Positions 35,868-47,252 of a stretch of 64,000 nt of DNA are shown here, in pieces. The notes under the pieces were generated by a model. It did not search any database. It was not told the origin of the DNA and saw only the letters and a program-made list of their open reading frames with translations. Source of the DNA: Chiridota heheva (taxonomy: Eukaryota; Echinodermata; Holothuroidea; Apodida; Chiridotidae). A program made the position numbers and the translations under genes. Position 1 is the stretch's first letter, and every line of letters starts with the position of its first letter. The stretch covers positions 755,001 through 819,000 of the forward strand of contig JAIGNY010003061.1 in the NCBI GenBank assembly GCA_020152595.1, given 5' to 3'.

Positions 35868-38236
35868 TAATTTTTGGTTTGCATGCGAAGCATAATGCGA
35901 AGCTATGTAATGGCGATTATGTCCGTCCGGCCGGCCGTCTGGCCGTCCACAGATTTGTCCTAAGATTTCCTCAGAAATGTTAAAGTTTTTTGAGAATTCC
36001 TCAGAAAATGTTAAAGTTTCTTCAGAGCTCCTCAGAAAAAGTTAAAGTTTCTTCAGATATCCTTGAAGGTTAGAATTTCCTTATAAAATGTTAAAGTTTT
36101 TCAGAGATACTTAAGACAGGATTGAAGACTAGTTTCCTCAAAAAGTCTACAAAACATTTGATATTTCCTTAAAAGATAATTGTACAATGATATCATTTTC
36201 CAATATTCTTCAGAGATCCTCAAGCGTCTCTCTTGTAGCACTTGAGATTTAAAATCCTTAAAATTCTTTAAAATATTTGGGCACCAACAGTTGTATCAGG
36301 CATGATTATTAAACTCCACCTTTATTATTGTGTTTATTTGCATAAAGTTGCTACAGTATATGACCTGACCAGACTTTTTATTTAGTATGCTTAGTCAGGG
36401 AGTGTGACAGGATGTGATTGCATATGGACATAGGGAGGGATGCCATGTGGGACATGGATGGGGGCCATGAGGGACATATGATATATTATTTACCATGTTG
36501 TATATACCAAGGGCTATATCAGGCATGATTATTCTACTCCACCTTTTTTTCTTATTCAACAGCTCATTTGCATATCAGTTATTATATGAACTGGCACTTT
36601 CATACATAGTATGCTCAATCAGGGACTGTGATAGCTAGGATGAGACTTCTTATGGAGCCTATGGGATGTCATGTGAGACATGGAGTGGGATGCCATGTGG
36701 AACAGGGTGGAATACCATGTAGGATATATGGTGGAATGCCATGCAGGACATAGGGTGGAATGCCATGGGATGGAATGTCATGTGGGACATGGGATGGTAT
36801 GGGATGTCATGTGAGACATGGCGTCCCACTCCATTTCAACAAGTCATTTGCATATAAGTTATTATATGAACTGACACTTTCATACATAGTATGCTCAATC
36901 AGGGACAGTGATAGCTAGGATGAGATTTCTTATGGAGCCTATGGGATGTCATGTGGGACATGGGGTGGGATGCCATGTGGAACAGGGTGGAATACCATGT
37001 AGGATATATGGTGGAATGCCATGCAGGACATAGGGTGGAATGCCATGGGATGGAATGTCATGTGGGACATGGGATGGTATGGGATGTCATGTGAGACATG
37101 GCGTCCCACTCCATTTCAACAAGTCATTTGCATATAAGTTATTATATGAACTGACACTTTCATACATAGTATGCTCAATCAGGGACAGTGATAGCTAGGA
37201 TGAGATTTCTTATGGAGCCTATGGGATGTCATGTGGGACATGGGGTGGGATACCATGTGGGACATGGTGGGATGCCACGAGTAGTGCAGAGTGTGACAAG
37301 TTGGGTTGCCATGTGTGACAAGGTAGGATGCCATATGTGACATAAGGTAGGATGCCATGTGTGACATAGGGTAGGAGGCTATGCGGGACAGAGGGTAGAA
37401 GGCCATTTGGACATGGGATGTGATGCCATGTGGGACATAAAGTAGGATGTCATTGGGACATTGGAAGGGATACCATGCGAGACATACGGTGGGATGCCAT
37501 GTGGGACATCAGGTGGGAAGCCACTGATGCGGGACACAGGGAGGGATGCCATGTGGGACATAAGGAGGGATGTCATGTGGTACATATTGTTGGATTAATG
37601 TGGGACATACATGTAGGATGGGATCCATATGGGTCATAGCGTGGGATGCAATGTGGGACATATGGTGCAATGCCATGTGAGACATATGGTGCAATGCCAT
37701 GTGAGACACTGTATGGTGGAATGCCATGTGGGAGATATGGTGCAATGCCATGTGGGACAAGGCATGGGATGTCATGTAGGACATGAGGTGGGATGCCATT
37801 TGGGAGGATGTGTGACATAGGGTGGAATGCCATAGGGGTCATAAGATGGGATGTCCTGTGGGGCATATGATGGAATGCCACGTGGGACATTGGATGGCAT
37901 GTGGGATATGGGGTGGTATGCCATGTGGGCCATAAGATGGGATGCCCTGTGGGACATATGATGGAATGTCACGTGGGACATGGGATGTTTTGTGGGACAT
38001 GGGGTGGGATGCCATGTGCGAGATATGGTGGAATGCCATGTGGGACATGGGATGAGATCATGTCATGTGGGACATGGAGTGGGATGCCACGTGGGACATG
38101 GAGTGGGATGCCATTTGGGACATGGGATGCCATGTGGGACTTAGTTTGAGATGCCATTTTTATAACTGGCCGGGTCATATGATATGGGTGTCAATTTACA
38201 TGGGCATGCGAACCATGACGGTATTTACCGCTCTAG
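35868..38236. mobile_element. Minisatellite-bearing repeat element, copy B
   Basis: It shares both ends and the internal order with 13941-15896. It is longer because of a 280-bp internal tandem duplication (a block at 36709 recurs at 36989, and at 36833 recurs at 37113) and a larger minisatellite. The right end reads GGGCATGCGAACC ... TACCGCTCTAGT. Non-coding. Confidence 0.85.
36430..38150. repeat. 24-bp minisatellite in copy B
   Basis: Same GGGATGCCATGT/GGGACAT unit as copy A, with many length variants and spacer blocks (CATTTGCATATAAGTTATTA, then TATGCTCAATCAGGGAC). Long repetitive frames on both strands are artefacts. Confidence 0.93.
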
Positions 38237-38601
38237 TTATATCCAGAAAGTTAATAAGTACATATTACGTTTTTTTTGGAAAACTTTGCCAATTTATTCA
38301 CGATATCTCTTCATAAGGAAGTGTTAATCTAGCAGGCAACTAGGAAAATCATGCGGAATGATACAAATGTATATCTTTAATGAAAACAGGAATCCTGAAC
38401 ATGATTTCTTTGTTTTCAACAATTTAATATGATTAAATACAGTTCCATCAACACAAATCTTGTATGTCAGGCTTACTGCAAGAAAAAGGTACTGCATATT
38501 GCAAATGCAACTTAAAACTTGCAAGATTTAATCATGATTTTAAAATTGAAACTAACAAGTCTGACATTTGAATTAGTTTCACATGAAGTTCTCTTTATCA
38601 G

Positions 38602-39130
38602 TTAAAGGAATATTCCCATAGATTTTCATTTTTGCATATATAATAGGAGAAAGATTTTAGAAACAAAGTGGAGAAAAAACTATGTTGTTTTCTTATTCTA
38701 TTTAGAAGTTACGAAATTTTAAAGTATTTTTGAATTTGGAAAAAATGACTGATTGGCAACATCTGTAATGTCATAAAGACAATTTTAACAAAATATCTTT
38801 TGTATTTCTTTTAAAAATAATTTTGATTTTTTTTTCATTTTTAATGTGACGTACACCAAGAAAAACCAAAACCTTTTCTTGTAAATTATATATTGCACCA
38901 TATCTCTGTAATGAACCAAAAATGCTGTTCAAGCATGTGAAAAAAGTGTAATTAAATTTATAAGAAATACATACTGTAAGAGAACTGTGCTGGAATTGTA
39001 TTGATGACATCATAAAGCTGTAGGACTTATACTGTACAAGGTGTTTTTAAGAACATTTTTCTACTCTTTAAATTCTTATAACTTCTAAACAGAATAAGAT
39101 ATTAACATAAGTTTTGTCACCACTTTGTTT
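38602..39130. mobile_element. Diverged, right-truncated copy of the TTAAAGGAATATT MITE
   Basis: It begins TTAAAGGAATATTCCCATAG like 62263, keeps the TGTATTTCTTTT and TTATAACTTCTAAACAGAAT landmarks, but no AATATTCCTTTAA right end is present. Confidence 0.5.
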
Positions 39131-39284
39131 TTACTATGTTGAGTCAGTGCAGTTATCTGTTTCACATCACGCAACATAGCAAAATTTGTCAGAGGATGTA
39201 TGAAATTGCCTTAGGGATTATTTGAAGAAACTGATGATGATATGTGAGCCTCAACATTTGTTGCAGCATTATCATGAGCAGCAG

Positions 39285-39440
39285 CATCAGTAGAGCCTTT
39301 TGATTTGGAAGGAAGAGGGGGGGGGGGGTTAAATTACAAATTTACTGACGAAAGAGTTAGACACTACTGACAAAAATATATTCCACATTCAGGGCATCCA
39401 TAAACGTCAAAAATTTTGGAAAGCAAAAAAAAAAAAAGTC
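39285..39440. repeat. Dispersed G-rich repeat, copy 2
   Basis: Partner of 32458-32610, with the same G-run and ACAAAAATATATTCCACATT block. Confidence 0.75.
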
Positions 39441-39814
39441 TATGAAAGTGGGGGGTGTAACACCCTCACTTCCCCCCCTTCCCAGTATTTATGCCCCTAA
39501 TCATGAGTTTTAGTAGTGTATAAGAAATGTTAAGTTCATGCAGTGAATGATCGTTTTGTAACTCCTTGGAATGTACAATGGTGGTAAGGAGGTGGTGTGA
39601 AGCCTTCAAGATCCTTTGAAACAAATATTAATGCATGGATACAGGACCGTGGAGCAAATTTAAAGTGGAGGGGGGGCTGAAGAAGTAAATGGCGAAAATA
39701 ATAAGCATCATCACATTGAAATTTGTATACTAACTCCCAATCATATTGGTAAGCAGCATGGGCATAGGAAGGGTCACCTTTCAGGGGGAGGATAGGGCAA
39801 GAACTACAAAAATT

Positions 39815-39920
39815 GGGAAATTTCCTCCATTTTCTGGAAATTTCCTTCTTTGGGAAATTTCCTTCTTTTTCGGGAAATTTCCTTCTTTTTCGGGAAATTT
39901 CCTTCTTTTTCGGGCATTTT
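39815..39920. repeat. 20-bp repeat carrying GGGAAATTTCC palindromes
   Basis: Perfect GGGAAATTTCC occurs at 39815, 39852, 39872 and 39892, plus TGGAAATTTCC at 39835. The last three are spaced exactly 20 bp apart. The 11-mer is a self-complementary match to the kappaB/Rel consensus. The array lies in a repeat-like setting next to a GGGGGAGG end, so regulatory use is unproven. Confidence 0.85.
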
Positions 39921-40324
39921 TCTTAACTTTTTACAAGGGCTTTTAAAAATGCGAGCCCAATTTTCGTAACTTTTTTTTTCATATGCATTTTTGACAACAT
40001 TCCTTTCATTTTCTTTCATTACAAATTTGGTAGGAATGGAAACTACGATAATTAACTTTTGAGTAATGAAAGCCAAATCTGGAAATATTGAACAAAAATA
40101 TACAATTTTTGGCTGATTTGGTCAACAAATGGCTAATCTTATAACTTCTTGTCATTTTTGAAAACAGAGATTTGTGTTATATATTTAGATTCTTTATCAA
40201 ATTTCCTTTGAAATGATGCTAATCTAGCAGTTTTAGAAAGAAAGGAAAGTTGAAGAAACACCAAAAATGATTTTAGTCAAATGACCCCTGAAAACTGCAG
40301 CAGAAAAATTATAACGCCGTAGTC

Positions 40325-40390
40325 ACGGCGGGATTCGAACCTGGTGCGCTTGCGTGCTGGCCGCGTGCATATCCACTACACCACAAGATC
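40325..40390 (-). mobile_element. tRNA-like SINE head remnant
   Basis: On the minus strand it reads GTGGTGTAGTGGATATGCAC (A-box-like), then GGTTCGAATCCCGCC (B-box). The anticodon arm pairs poorly, and no CCA-compatible acceptor stem can be drawn with confidence, so it is called a tRNA-derived remnant rather than a tRNA gene. Confidence 0.55.
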
Positions 40391-40554
40391 ATTAAAAGTG
40401 ATGTGGTGAAATTTAATTATTATGGTGAAAGGATCCAAATAGAGGAGGTTATGCCTATATATATATAAAATGAAAGGAAATTGCAAGCACTTATGGCAGC
40501 ATGTGCGATGTACGGTTTTGGTACGTGATTTTTTGAGAAAGAAAAAAAATCTTT

Positions 40555-40970
40555 CATTTTTAGGCCATTTTTCCCAATTATGGGAAATTTCCTATTTTTG
40601 GGCTATTTTTGGGAAATTTTCTTCAGTTAAACATTTTGGAGGATTTTGGAAAAATATTTGTAAATTTTTGGGAAATTTTAAGACAAATTTGACCCCAATT
40701 TTAAATAAATTTACCAAATACGTCGCCAATTTTAACTTCATTTACGGGAAATTTTGTTCGATTGTAAGGAAATTTCGTTATTTTCTGGCACTTTCCTTCA
40801 GTGAACTATTTGTCATTTTGGCAATTTTTGGGAAATTTTGTTCATTTGTGGAAATTTTCTTAGATTTTGAGAAAATTTGGTCAATTTTCAGGAAATTTGT
40901 TTACAAATTTGACAAAAATTCAATAATTTTACCCAATTTTCCTTCAATTTTACTACTTGTTTCAATTTTA
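40555..40970. repeat. Degenerate GGGAAATTTT-rich repeat
   Basis: Numerous GGGAAATTT and GGAAATTT motifs, including a perfect GGGAAATTTCC at 40582. A 168-residue frame (40470-40976) with recurring GKF residues is the longest frame in the window not built on an exact tandem repeat, but its residues follow the DNA motif and it is not taken as a gene. Confidence 0.7.
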
Positions 40971-43250
40971 TGTTAATAATAGTCCAGTTTTAACTCCCAT
41001 CAGGGAAAACCAAGAAGGTGGAATCCTCTCAGGTCATATTATAATTATTATTTTTTGGCCGAGCAAAGCAGTGAGGGGGTGGGGTGCTAAAGCCCCTCCA
41101 GCTCCCCCGTATCTGCAGTCCCTTGGATGGGAGTGGGGTGGGATGGCTAGGGCAGGGTAGGATGGTTAGGATGGGGGTCACGGTTTGGTCCTTTTTTTTT
41201 CTCTCATTTGTATTTTCTTTTCTCTCCTTAATATTTTCTTTTCTCTCTGTATTTTATTTTTTCTCTTGTTGTATAGAGACATGCATGTATATAATTATAG
41301 TAAATTTAGTATTATTATCTAGATATTAAGAGGGATATCATTAAGCCGTTAAGGTATTTTAGGGCACTTCCTTTCACATCTTTCATATTGTTATTATATG
41401 TATTTTCCTATTGTTATGTTGTTATGAATGTTGTGATGAAACCAATAGATAAATGAAATGAATCAGCTTATGTTGTGTACAAAATATAAAGTGTTGGCTG
41501 TTAGCATTGAAATTAAAGGGCTAGTTTGGTTCAAATTTATCATCATACATTTGAATTGAAGAATGGAAATAAATGACAATAGGGTTTAAAATTGAATACA
41601 AATATATATATCAGACAGTCATTTTTTTTAGTTATGACCTCTGAGCTGTTACATCGGGCAATGGAAAGCTAACAATTCTCATTCTCCTAAATATACATCA
41701 ATGCAGTCACTTGTGTAATCATCTTTTAGCATCTTTATATAAGCTCACTATATAATCCTCCTGCATCAAGTGACCTTCATCCGCATCGTGAAATGAAGAT
41801 TAGTGCTGTATTTGGCTAAGCTGAGTGTTGTCGCAGTCATCTACTTCACAAAATGGCTCGCAGCTAAACTGTCACGTCTTAATTTGTGGTTTGCAGTATT
41901 ATTTACTTTACACGGTGATGACGATAAATTATTATTTTTTGAGGTATCAAGTGCCTTGATATGACTCGGCGGAATTGATCAAATTGTGTTAATTCAGAAA
42001 ATTGTGCCAAGCTCTATGAGACAAATTTGTGAACTTCGATTTTAAGTTTCTTCTCTTTCTTAGGTACTGGGCAGGTATAAGTTGTGTCACTAGGCATGGT
42101 GGGTCTGTTAGATCAGGGAGATGACATCTTCTGGTTAGATGTTAATCAAAGTACCTGTATACCAATTTTATTTCATTCTTTTGAAATTCTTACTGAATCG
42201 GTTTGTGCTTTCATATTGATGCAAAAGTACAATTATAAGTTTCTAAGCCGAGTCATAGTCAGCTTTCTTTACAAGGTCGCAACATTTTGTGTGGTTTTCA
42301 ACAAAAAATGTTACTTTTTGTCTTGAATACATACATTTTGAAGTATTCATCATGTTTTTGTGTACAAGTATAATGTAAAGTGCACTATAGAAATTGATCT
42401 TCATAGAATAAAGAGAAGGGAGAATGACCATAGAAACTGACCACAGGAAAGGATTTACTTCTAAGCATGTTGTGTATTTACATATCTCGGTTGATGCGTA
42501 GATTTTCTTGTTGCCATGAACAATAAATGGCCAGTTATCATCTCTAACATGGTGGTAAATAGATTTCAATGTTGTGTTTTGATTGGTCAAATGGTACTGG
42601 TATGCCAATAAGTATTGCTTTAGAATAAAATGTACGCTGCCATGTTTTAATCACGATAGATGGCCTTAAAATTTAAGTCCTATTGGAAACATCATTAGTG
42701 CATGGGTCTGTTTCTAAGTGTAATGTCTCCACAAACTTTTTATTGAAATATCAGCAAGGAAATGTAGACCACCGTTTTCGTAAATAGTAGGGAGGGGGGG
42801 TCAAGTGGGGATATTAAAGTCAAAATGTTCTGCTTAATAGGCTAAAGCTTCGACCACTTCATAACGTGTTTCTGTGACGTGTTACTACTTGTAGTATTTC
42901 TATACCATAGTTTCTTAGCTTATACCTCAAGTCCCTAAGTTTCGTATTATGTAGGTGACATTTGAATATTTGATTGTTATCAGATAGGAATAATTTTTGT
43001 GTAAGATACCTGGATTGGTTAAATGAGGCTTGCCCATTTCCCACAAGATCTACATGATTTAGGTATAGCTCATGTATTATGATTGCACTGTGATCAACCA
43101 TTAATGTTATTGAGTTATCACATGAGTTCATAAGATTATGTACAAGCTGCTTTGGACTGCAAATCCTATACCAAGATTAAAGGCGCAATATACCGATACA
43201 ATTTGGCAAATGTTTATGTTCAGAAGAAGTATCGCTACCTTGTTGTAGAG
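40971..43250. other. Intron-like sequence; possible LINE 3' tail near 41.2-41.46 kb
   Basis: Around 41430-41465 an AATAGATAAATGAAATGAAT end resembles the tail of CR1/L2-type LINEs, but no reverse transcriptase is visible upstream. A very short splice bracket at 42064-42074 is rejected as an exon. Nothing else supported. Confidence 0.35.
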
Positions 43251-43811
43251 ATGCACATGCTATTCTTTTTAATTTACGACCACTTTAATTGACTTTTCCA
43301 TAAAATGCTTTCTTTCTCTCACTCATTGTAGTTACATTGTAAATACATGGCATCAGCATAATTCACACAGAATTAGAATTATACATTAATTACCAGTGTA
43401 GCTAGATGCTTTTGTAAGAGGGGGAGGTCAATAAAAAGTCATTTTGAGGAAAATTTGAGAAAAAAGTCAAAATATTTTAAGGAAAAACAATAAATAAACT
43501 ATAAATATTTTAAGCAAAGCCATTTAAAATATTGAGAAAGTTAGATATTTTGAAGTCTAAATTGATGGTAAACTACTGAACTCAAAGACCATCGCTTTCA
43601 TCAGGGTTACCAAAAAAATTCAACATAATAAATTTCTATTTTGCAAATTTTCTGACTTTTTGGACGTTTTTGGCCAGGGGGAAAGTGAATTACACTACTG
43701 AAGTTAATTGGATTTGTGATGATGCCAAGCTAATATTACTGTACATATAAACATTTAGATTTACTGTTTATCAGAAATGGATGTAATGCTGATATGTCAA
43801 TCTTTTGTCAG

Positions 43812-43868
43812 GATACTCCACAACCAAGGACAAGAGCACTAAGCAACTTTAGTGTCAGCAATATGAAG
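43812..43868 (+). CDS. Triplicated 57-nt cassette exon, copy 1
   Basis: The acceptor is TCAATCTTTTGTCAG and the donor is AAG/GTAAAT. It encodes DTPQPRTRALSNFSVSNMK in phase 0, 19 codons, symmetric. Residues R6-T-R8-A-L-S11 fit the R-x-R-x-x-S consensus of AGC kinases such as Akt, and S14 follows. The peptide looks disordered and basic, with no folded domain. It is likely a skippable insert in the protein begun by the PLC beta-like exon, but which gene it joins is inferred from strand, phase and order only. By my count it matches copy 3 at 44 of 57 bases and copy 2 at 41 of 57. Confidence 0.65.
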
Positions 43869-43880
43869 GTAAATCAGAAG

Positions 43881-44427
43881 TTAAAGGAATATTTCTATGT
43901 TTTTTTTGTAAAATTTGATTTGAAAGTGCATACTTTTAGAGCCAGTTTGGTACAAAATTTAGGTTGATATCATATTCCATTCAGGAGATGGATTTTGAAA
44001 GATTTCCCAATCGCATTTTTTAAGTTTTTGTTCAGTATGATGAATTCTGTTTGACGATATCACAGAGGCAATTCCATTGCAAATGTTTATGTATTTCTTT
44101 TAATGTTAATTGGACAATTTTCCAAAATTTATTAAAGTAGGGTATATTTGGCAATGTATATAAATACCTAACTTTCATCAATTTATTTTTCTAATAGGTT
44201 TTACTTATAAAAAAATATGATAGATTTGAATGATATACATCAAGTTTGTGAGAGAATGTGTTGCTGTGATGTCATACTGAGCCTTTTCCTATTCATGTTT
44301 TGGCATTTTTTGTGAACCTTAAAATTTGAATATTTCCTGGTAGGAATAATATATCAACGTGATTTTTGTACTAAAATTGTTCTCTTTCTTATAAAAGGTT
44401 ATGAAAAACATGGAAATATTCCTTTAA
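43881..44427. mobile_element. MITE in the intron after exon copy 1
   Basis: It starts TTAAAGGAATATTTCTATG and ends CATGGAAATATTCCTTTAA, flanked by TTAA on each side. The same intron position in copy 3 reads AAGTTAAGATATCATC and in copy 2 AAGTGAAAACATCATC, which are empty sites. So the element inserted after the triplication, at TTAA (or TA within it). Full relatives lie at 62263 and 62953. No coding capacity. Confidence 0.9.
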
Positions 44428-44922
44428 AACATCATCATTAATCATCACTTGCCACACAACACAGTATTGACTCATAATAGCAACATCTAAACAAGATGAT
44501 TACTATGTGTCCAAATTGGGACATTTCATCCATAGTTTTGTTCAATATGTAACCATGTCATTAAAGTATGTGGTACACATATACCTTTCTACAGGGAGCG
44601 GTGGGAGAACAAAGATATTGAATTATACAAATCATTAATATTTTCCGATTGATCTATTGTCTTAATTTAAATTTCTGACTGCAAATACCAAAACCAAAAG
44701 ATGACAATCTTGCTTTAAAAGGAATAAAACTTGGAACTGGTGGGCCAACTGGCATATGTGGTATGAGGGCCTGATGAACAAATTGAAAAGTAAAGAGGCC
44801 TTAGGTTCTTTAGCATATGATTTGGAGGGAAATTTGTACTTTTAAAGGGTACTTTTTTCCAATGCATTTGACATTATTTTCTTAAAGTGGATGATGTCTC
44901 TGTCCCATAACCTCCCCATCCT

Positions 44923-45027
44923 CCTTCTCTATTTCTTCTTTTTCTCATAGTCCAATACACGACCCCCCCTCCCCTATCCCCTATCCCCTTCTCTATTTCT
45001 TCTTTTTCTCATAGTCCAATACACGAC
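44923..45027. repeat. 41-bp duplicated pyrimidine-rich block
   Basis: The block CCTTCTCTATTTCTTC...CACGAC occurs at 44923-44963 and again at 44987-45027, separated by a C-rich spacer. Confidence 0.85.
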
Positions 45028-45174
45028 ATCCAACTTACTCTGGACACACATGATGTAGAATCGCACAGGAATTAGAGTTTATTTGAATTTTTCACACTTA
45101 TCTTACATCATGTAGATTTACCCTAGTTTATCAGAAATAGATGTTATAATATTGATTTGTCAATCTTTTGTCAG

Positions 45175-45231
45175 GAAAATGCAACGCTGAGGATGAGAAC
45201 ACTAAGACATTTTAGTGTCGGCAATATTAAG
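45175..45231 (+). CDS. Triplicated 57-nt cassette exon, copy 2
   Basis: The acceptor is TCAATCTTTTGTCAG, identical to copy 1 over the last 15 bases; the donor is AAG/GTAAAC. It encodes ENATLRMRTLRHFSVGNIK. R6 and R8 are kept, but S11 of the other copies is R here, which instead makes R8-x-x-R11-x-x-S14, a different basophilic kinase pattern. All 11 codons that differ from copy 1 change the amino acid. Symmetric and phase 0, so it may be an alternative to copies 1 and 3 or may be added to them. Confidence 0.62.
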
Positions 45232-45805
45232 GTAAACCACAAGTGAAAACATCATCTTTGATTATCAATTGCTGCACTTACTACACAGTATTGATTCATA
45301 CAGTAAACAGAATGATTACTTATTTCCATTTGGTTCGTAATTGACACATTCATCCATAGTTTTGTTTAATATGCAATCATGTATGTCAGTCTATGGTCTG
45401 TCTACATATACCTTTATTCCGGAGGACGGAGGGGGAGGGGGGGGGGGGCATTAAAATCTAACATTTTCAAAATCATGGCTGTCTGTTTTGTAATAAACCA
45501 TTTCCCCTTTTCCTAACTGCAAATGCCGAAACCAAAAGATGACTATAATTTTGCTCCAGAAAGAATAAAACTTATCCGAACGACAAGACTACATGTACAA
45601 GAAGTGACTTCTTCGTAAAAAAAGTCGTATTTCTTTGACTTAGTTGCAGTTATCTGGTTATATTGTGAATACACGACATCAACATACTCCATTCAGATTT
45701 AGAATTGTACAAGAATAATGCACTTTTAAGTGTATTGGACTCTTGTCACATCAAGTTTAGATTCTATAAAATTATGTAGATTTACTGTTTATCAGGATAG
45801 ATGTA

Positions 45806-46563
45806 CTCAGCAGCGTGTCTAGCTTTTTATTTTAAGGGGGGCTTAAGCCCTTATAAACATATTCAGGGCCACTGACACAGGTTTGAAGTTAGGAAGCCAG
45901 GACAGAGATGAGGAAGGTGGGGGCACCCCCTCTCCTCCAAGTGGTTTCTTCTTCCCAGTTGCATGTTTGTTTCCTAGTTGGAAGGATAAATTATTATTAA
46001 AATAAAATTGCCAACATTTGTTTAAAATTTATCGAATTTGACAGTGATTTTCTGGAAATTGAAGTTATAATTCCCAGGAATTGAAAAACAACTCATGGAA
46101 ATAAAGGAAATTTTGCAAAAAGTGAATGAGATTTCCCAAAAATTGAAGAATATTTCTTGAAAATTGATAGAAGGAAATTGAAGGAAATTTCTGGTGAGGG
46201 GTGGGGAGATTGGTCCTGATAGCCTATTTATCAAGACCTGTTTTTCTCTAGCTGAAGGCTTTTGGTTTTTATGTTGTAGATTCAGGTCCAATTTTAAAGA
46301 TTTTTGATCCAAAATGAAACATTTTTGGTCCAAAAATGAAGATTTTTGATCCACAATTGAAAATTTTTGGGTCAAAATTAATGTTTTTTGGTGCAAAATT
46401 GAGGATATTTGGTCAAAAATTAATGATAATTAATGAGTCCGTACAATTAAAACATTGCCAACACCTGTTTTCTGTATATGGTTCATTTGATATTTTAGGT
46501 AAATTACATTCGTGGCTTTGACCAAAAAATTGGGGGTGGGGACTACGGCATTTTTGGGATTTA
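45806..46563. mobile_element. Insertion of about 758 bp in the intron before exon copy 3
   Basis: The intron block shared with copies 1 and 2 runs up to GGATAGATGTA (45805) and resumes at ATGTTGATTGTCAATC (46564). The inserted DNA starts CTCAGCAGCGTGTCTAGC, contains G-rich stretches and an AAATTGAAG/TTTTTGGTCC-rich tract, and has no clear inverted termini or coding capacity. It is identified purely by comparing the copies. Confidence 0.65.
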
Positions 46564-46588
46564 ATGTTGATTGTCAATCATTTATCAG

Positions 46589-46645
46589 GATACTCCACTG
46601 CCAAGGCCAAGAACGTTTAGCAACTTTAGTATCAACAGTTATAAG
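46589..46645 (+). CDS. Triplicated 57-nt cassette exon, copy 3
   Basis: The acceptor is TGTCAATCATTTATCAG and the donor is AAG/GTAAAT. It encodes DTPLPRPRTFSNFSINSYK in phase 0. R6-P-R8-T-F-S11 again fits R-x-R-x-x-S. All eight codons that differ from copy 1 are amino-acid changing, while R6, R8, S11, N12, F13, S14 and K19 are fixed. That pattern suggests a retained kinase site with a freely changing surround. Confidence 0.65.
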
Positions 46646-46872
46646 GTAAATCAAAAGTTAAGATATCATCATTGATTATCACTTGGCACACTAGATTGAT
46701 ATGCAACATTGCATATATGTGCCAAGCAATATATGCCACAACTCATTGTGTGAATTGCATTCATGAAGTACAAGACCAACATGCTCTTATCATTTTGACA
46801 GCCTGGTCAAACTTGCAGCAAAATGTGTTGTGTTTATCAGCTTGGTGACTTCTGAGTACACCCACCAATGTT

Positions 46873-47252
46873 TATAGACCTTTTCAAATCTGAATTGTCA
46901 ATTTCCGGATAACTAATTTAAGTAATGTCACATGGCCGAGATTCACGTGTCCATAATGGACCAATCGTGTACTGGAGGAATCTTATTGACCAATCAAATA
47001 CTGGAGGAATTTTGGCCGTCTGCACAATTCATTAAAGTAAGGGACCAAGCGTATGAAAAAATGTTTTCAAGCACATATATCATACATGCGTTATACATGA
47101 AGGAAATATGTACACGTATTGCTGCTCACAGTTTTTTTCCTCAAACATGCACCTGATTGGTTGGGAAACAAAGGAAAAGTTCCCCCAGCATTTGATTGGT
47201 CGAAGTGCTAAAGAAATCATGTTCGGCTAAACACGGTTTGAAAAGGTCTATA
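46873..47252. mobile_element. MITE with perfect 16-bp TIRs
   Basis: TATAGACCTTTTCAAA (46873-46888) is the exact inverse of TTTGAAAAGGTCTATA (47237-47252). Length is 380 bp, with internal CCAATC/GATTGG motifs; the ends suggest TA target choice. The 74-residue frame inside (46932-47156) is taken as chance. Confidence 0.88.

Larger units (their letters stand above)
43740..46700 (+). repeat. Tandem triplication of an exon with its intron flanks
   Basis: Three copies share, in order, a GATTTACTGTTTATCAG block, a TTGTCAATCTTTTGTCAG acceptor, a 57-nt exon, a GTAAATCA.AAGTTAA donor side and a CATCATTGATTATCACTTG block. The first two also share AACTGCAAATACCAAAACCAA about 265-285 bp beyond the exon (MITE subtracted). 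Copy spacing (1363 and 1414 bp) is inflated by a 543-bp MITE in copy 1 and a roughly 758-bp insertion in copy 3, so the original unit was probably 650-800 bp. Confidence 0.85.

Noticed and set aside
40470..40976. 168-residue + strand frame
   Set aside because: Its recurring GKF and FWKN residues mirror the GGGAAATTTT DNA motif; no domain or splice context.
42064..42074. 11-nt microexon between TTCTCTTTCTTAG and GTATAA
   Set aside because: Not a multiple of three and would break the phase-0 pattern; too short to support.
46932..47156. 74-residue protein gene
   Set aside because: Lies wholly within a non-autonomous MITE and has no recognisable domain.
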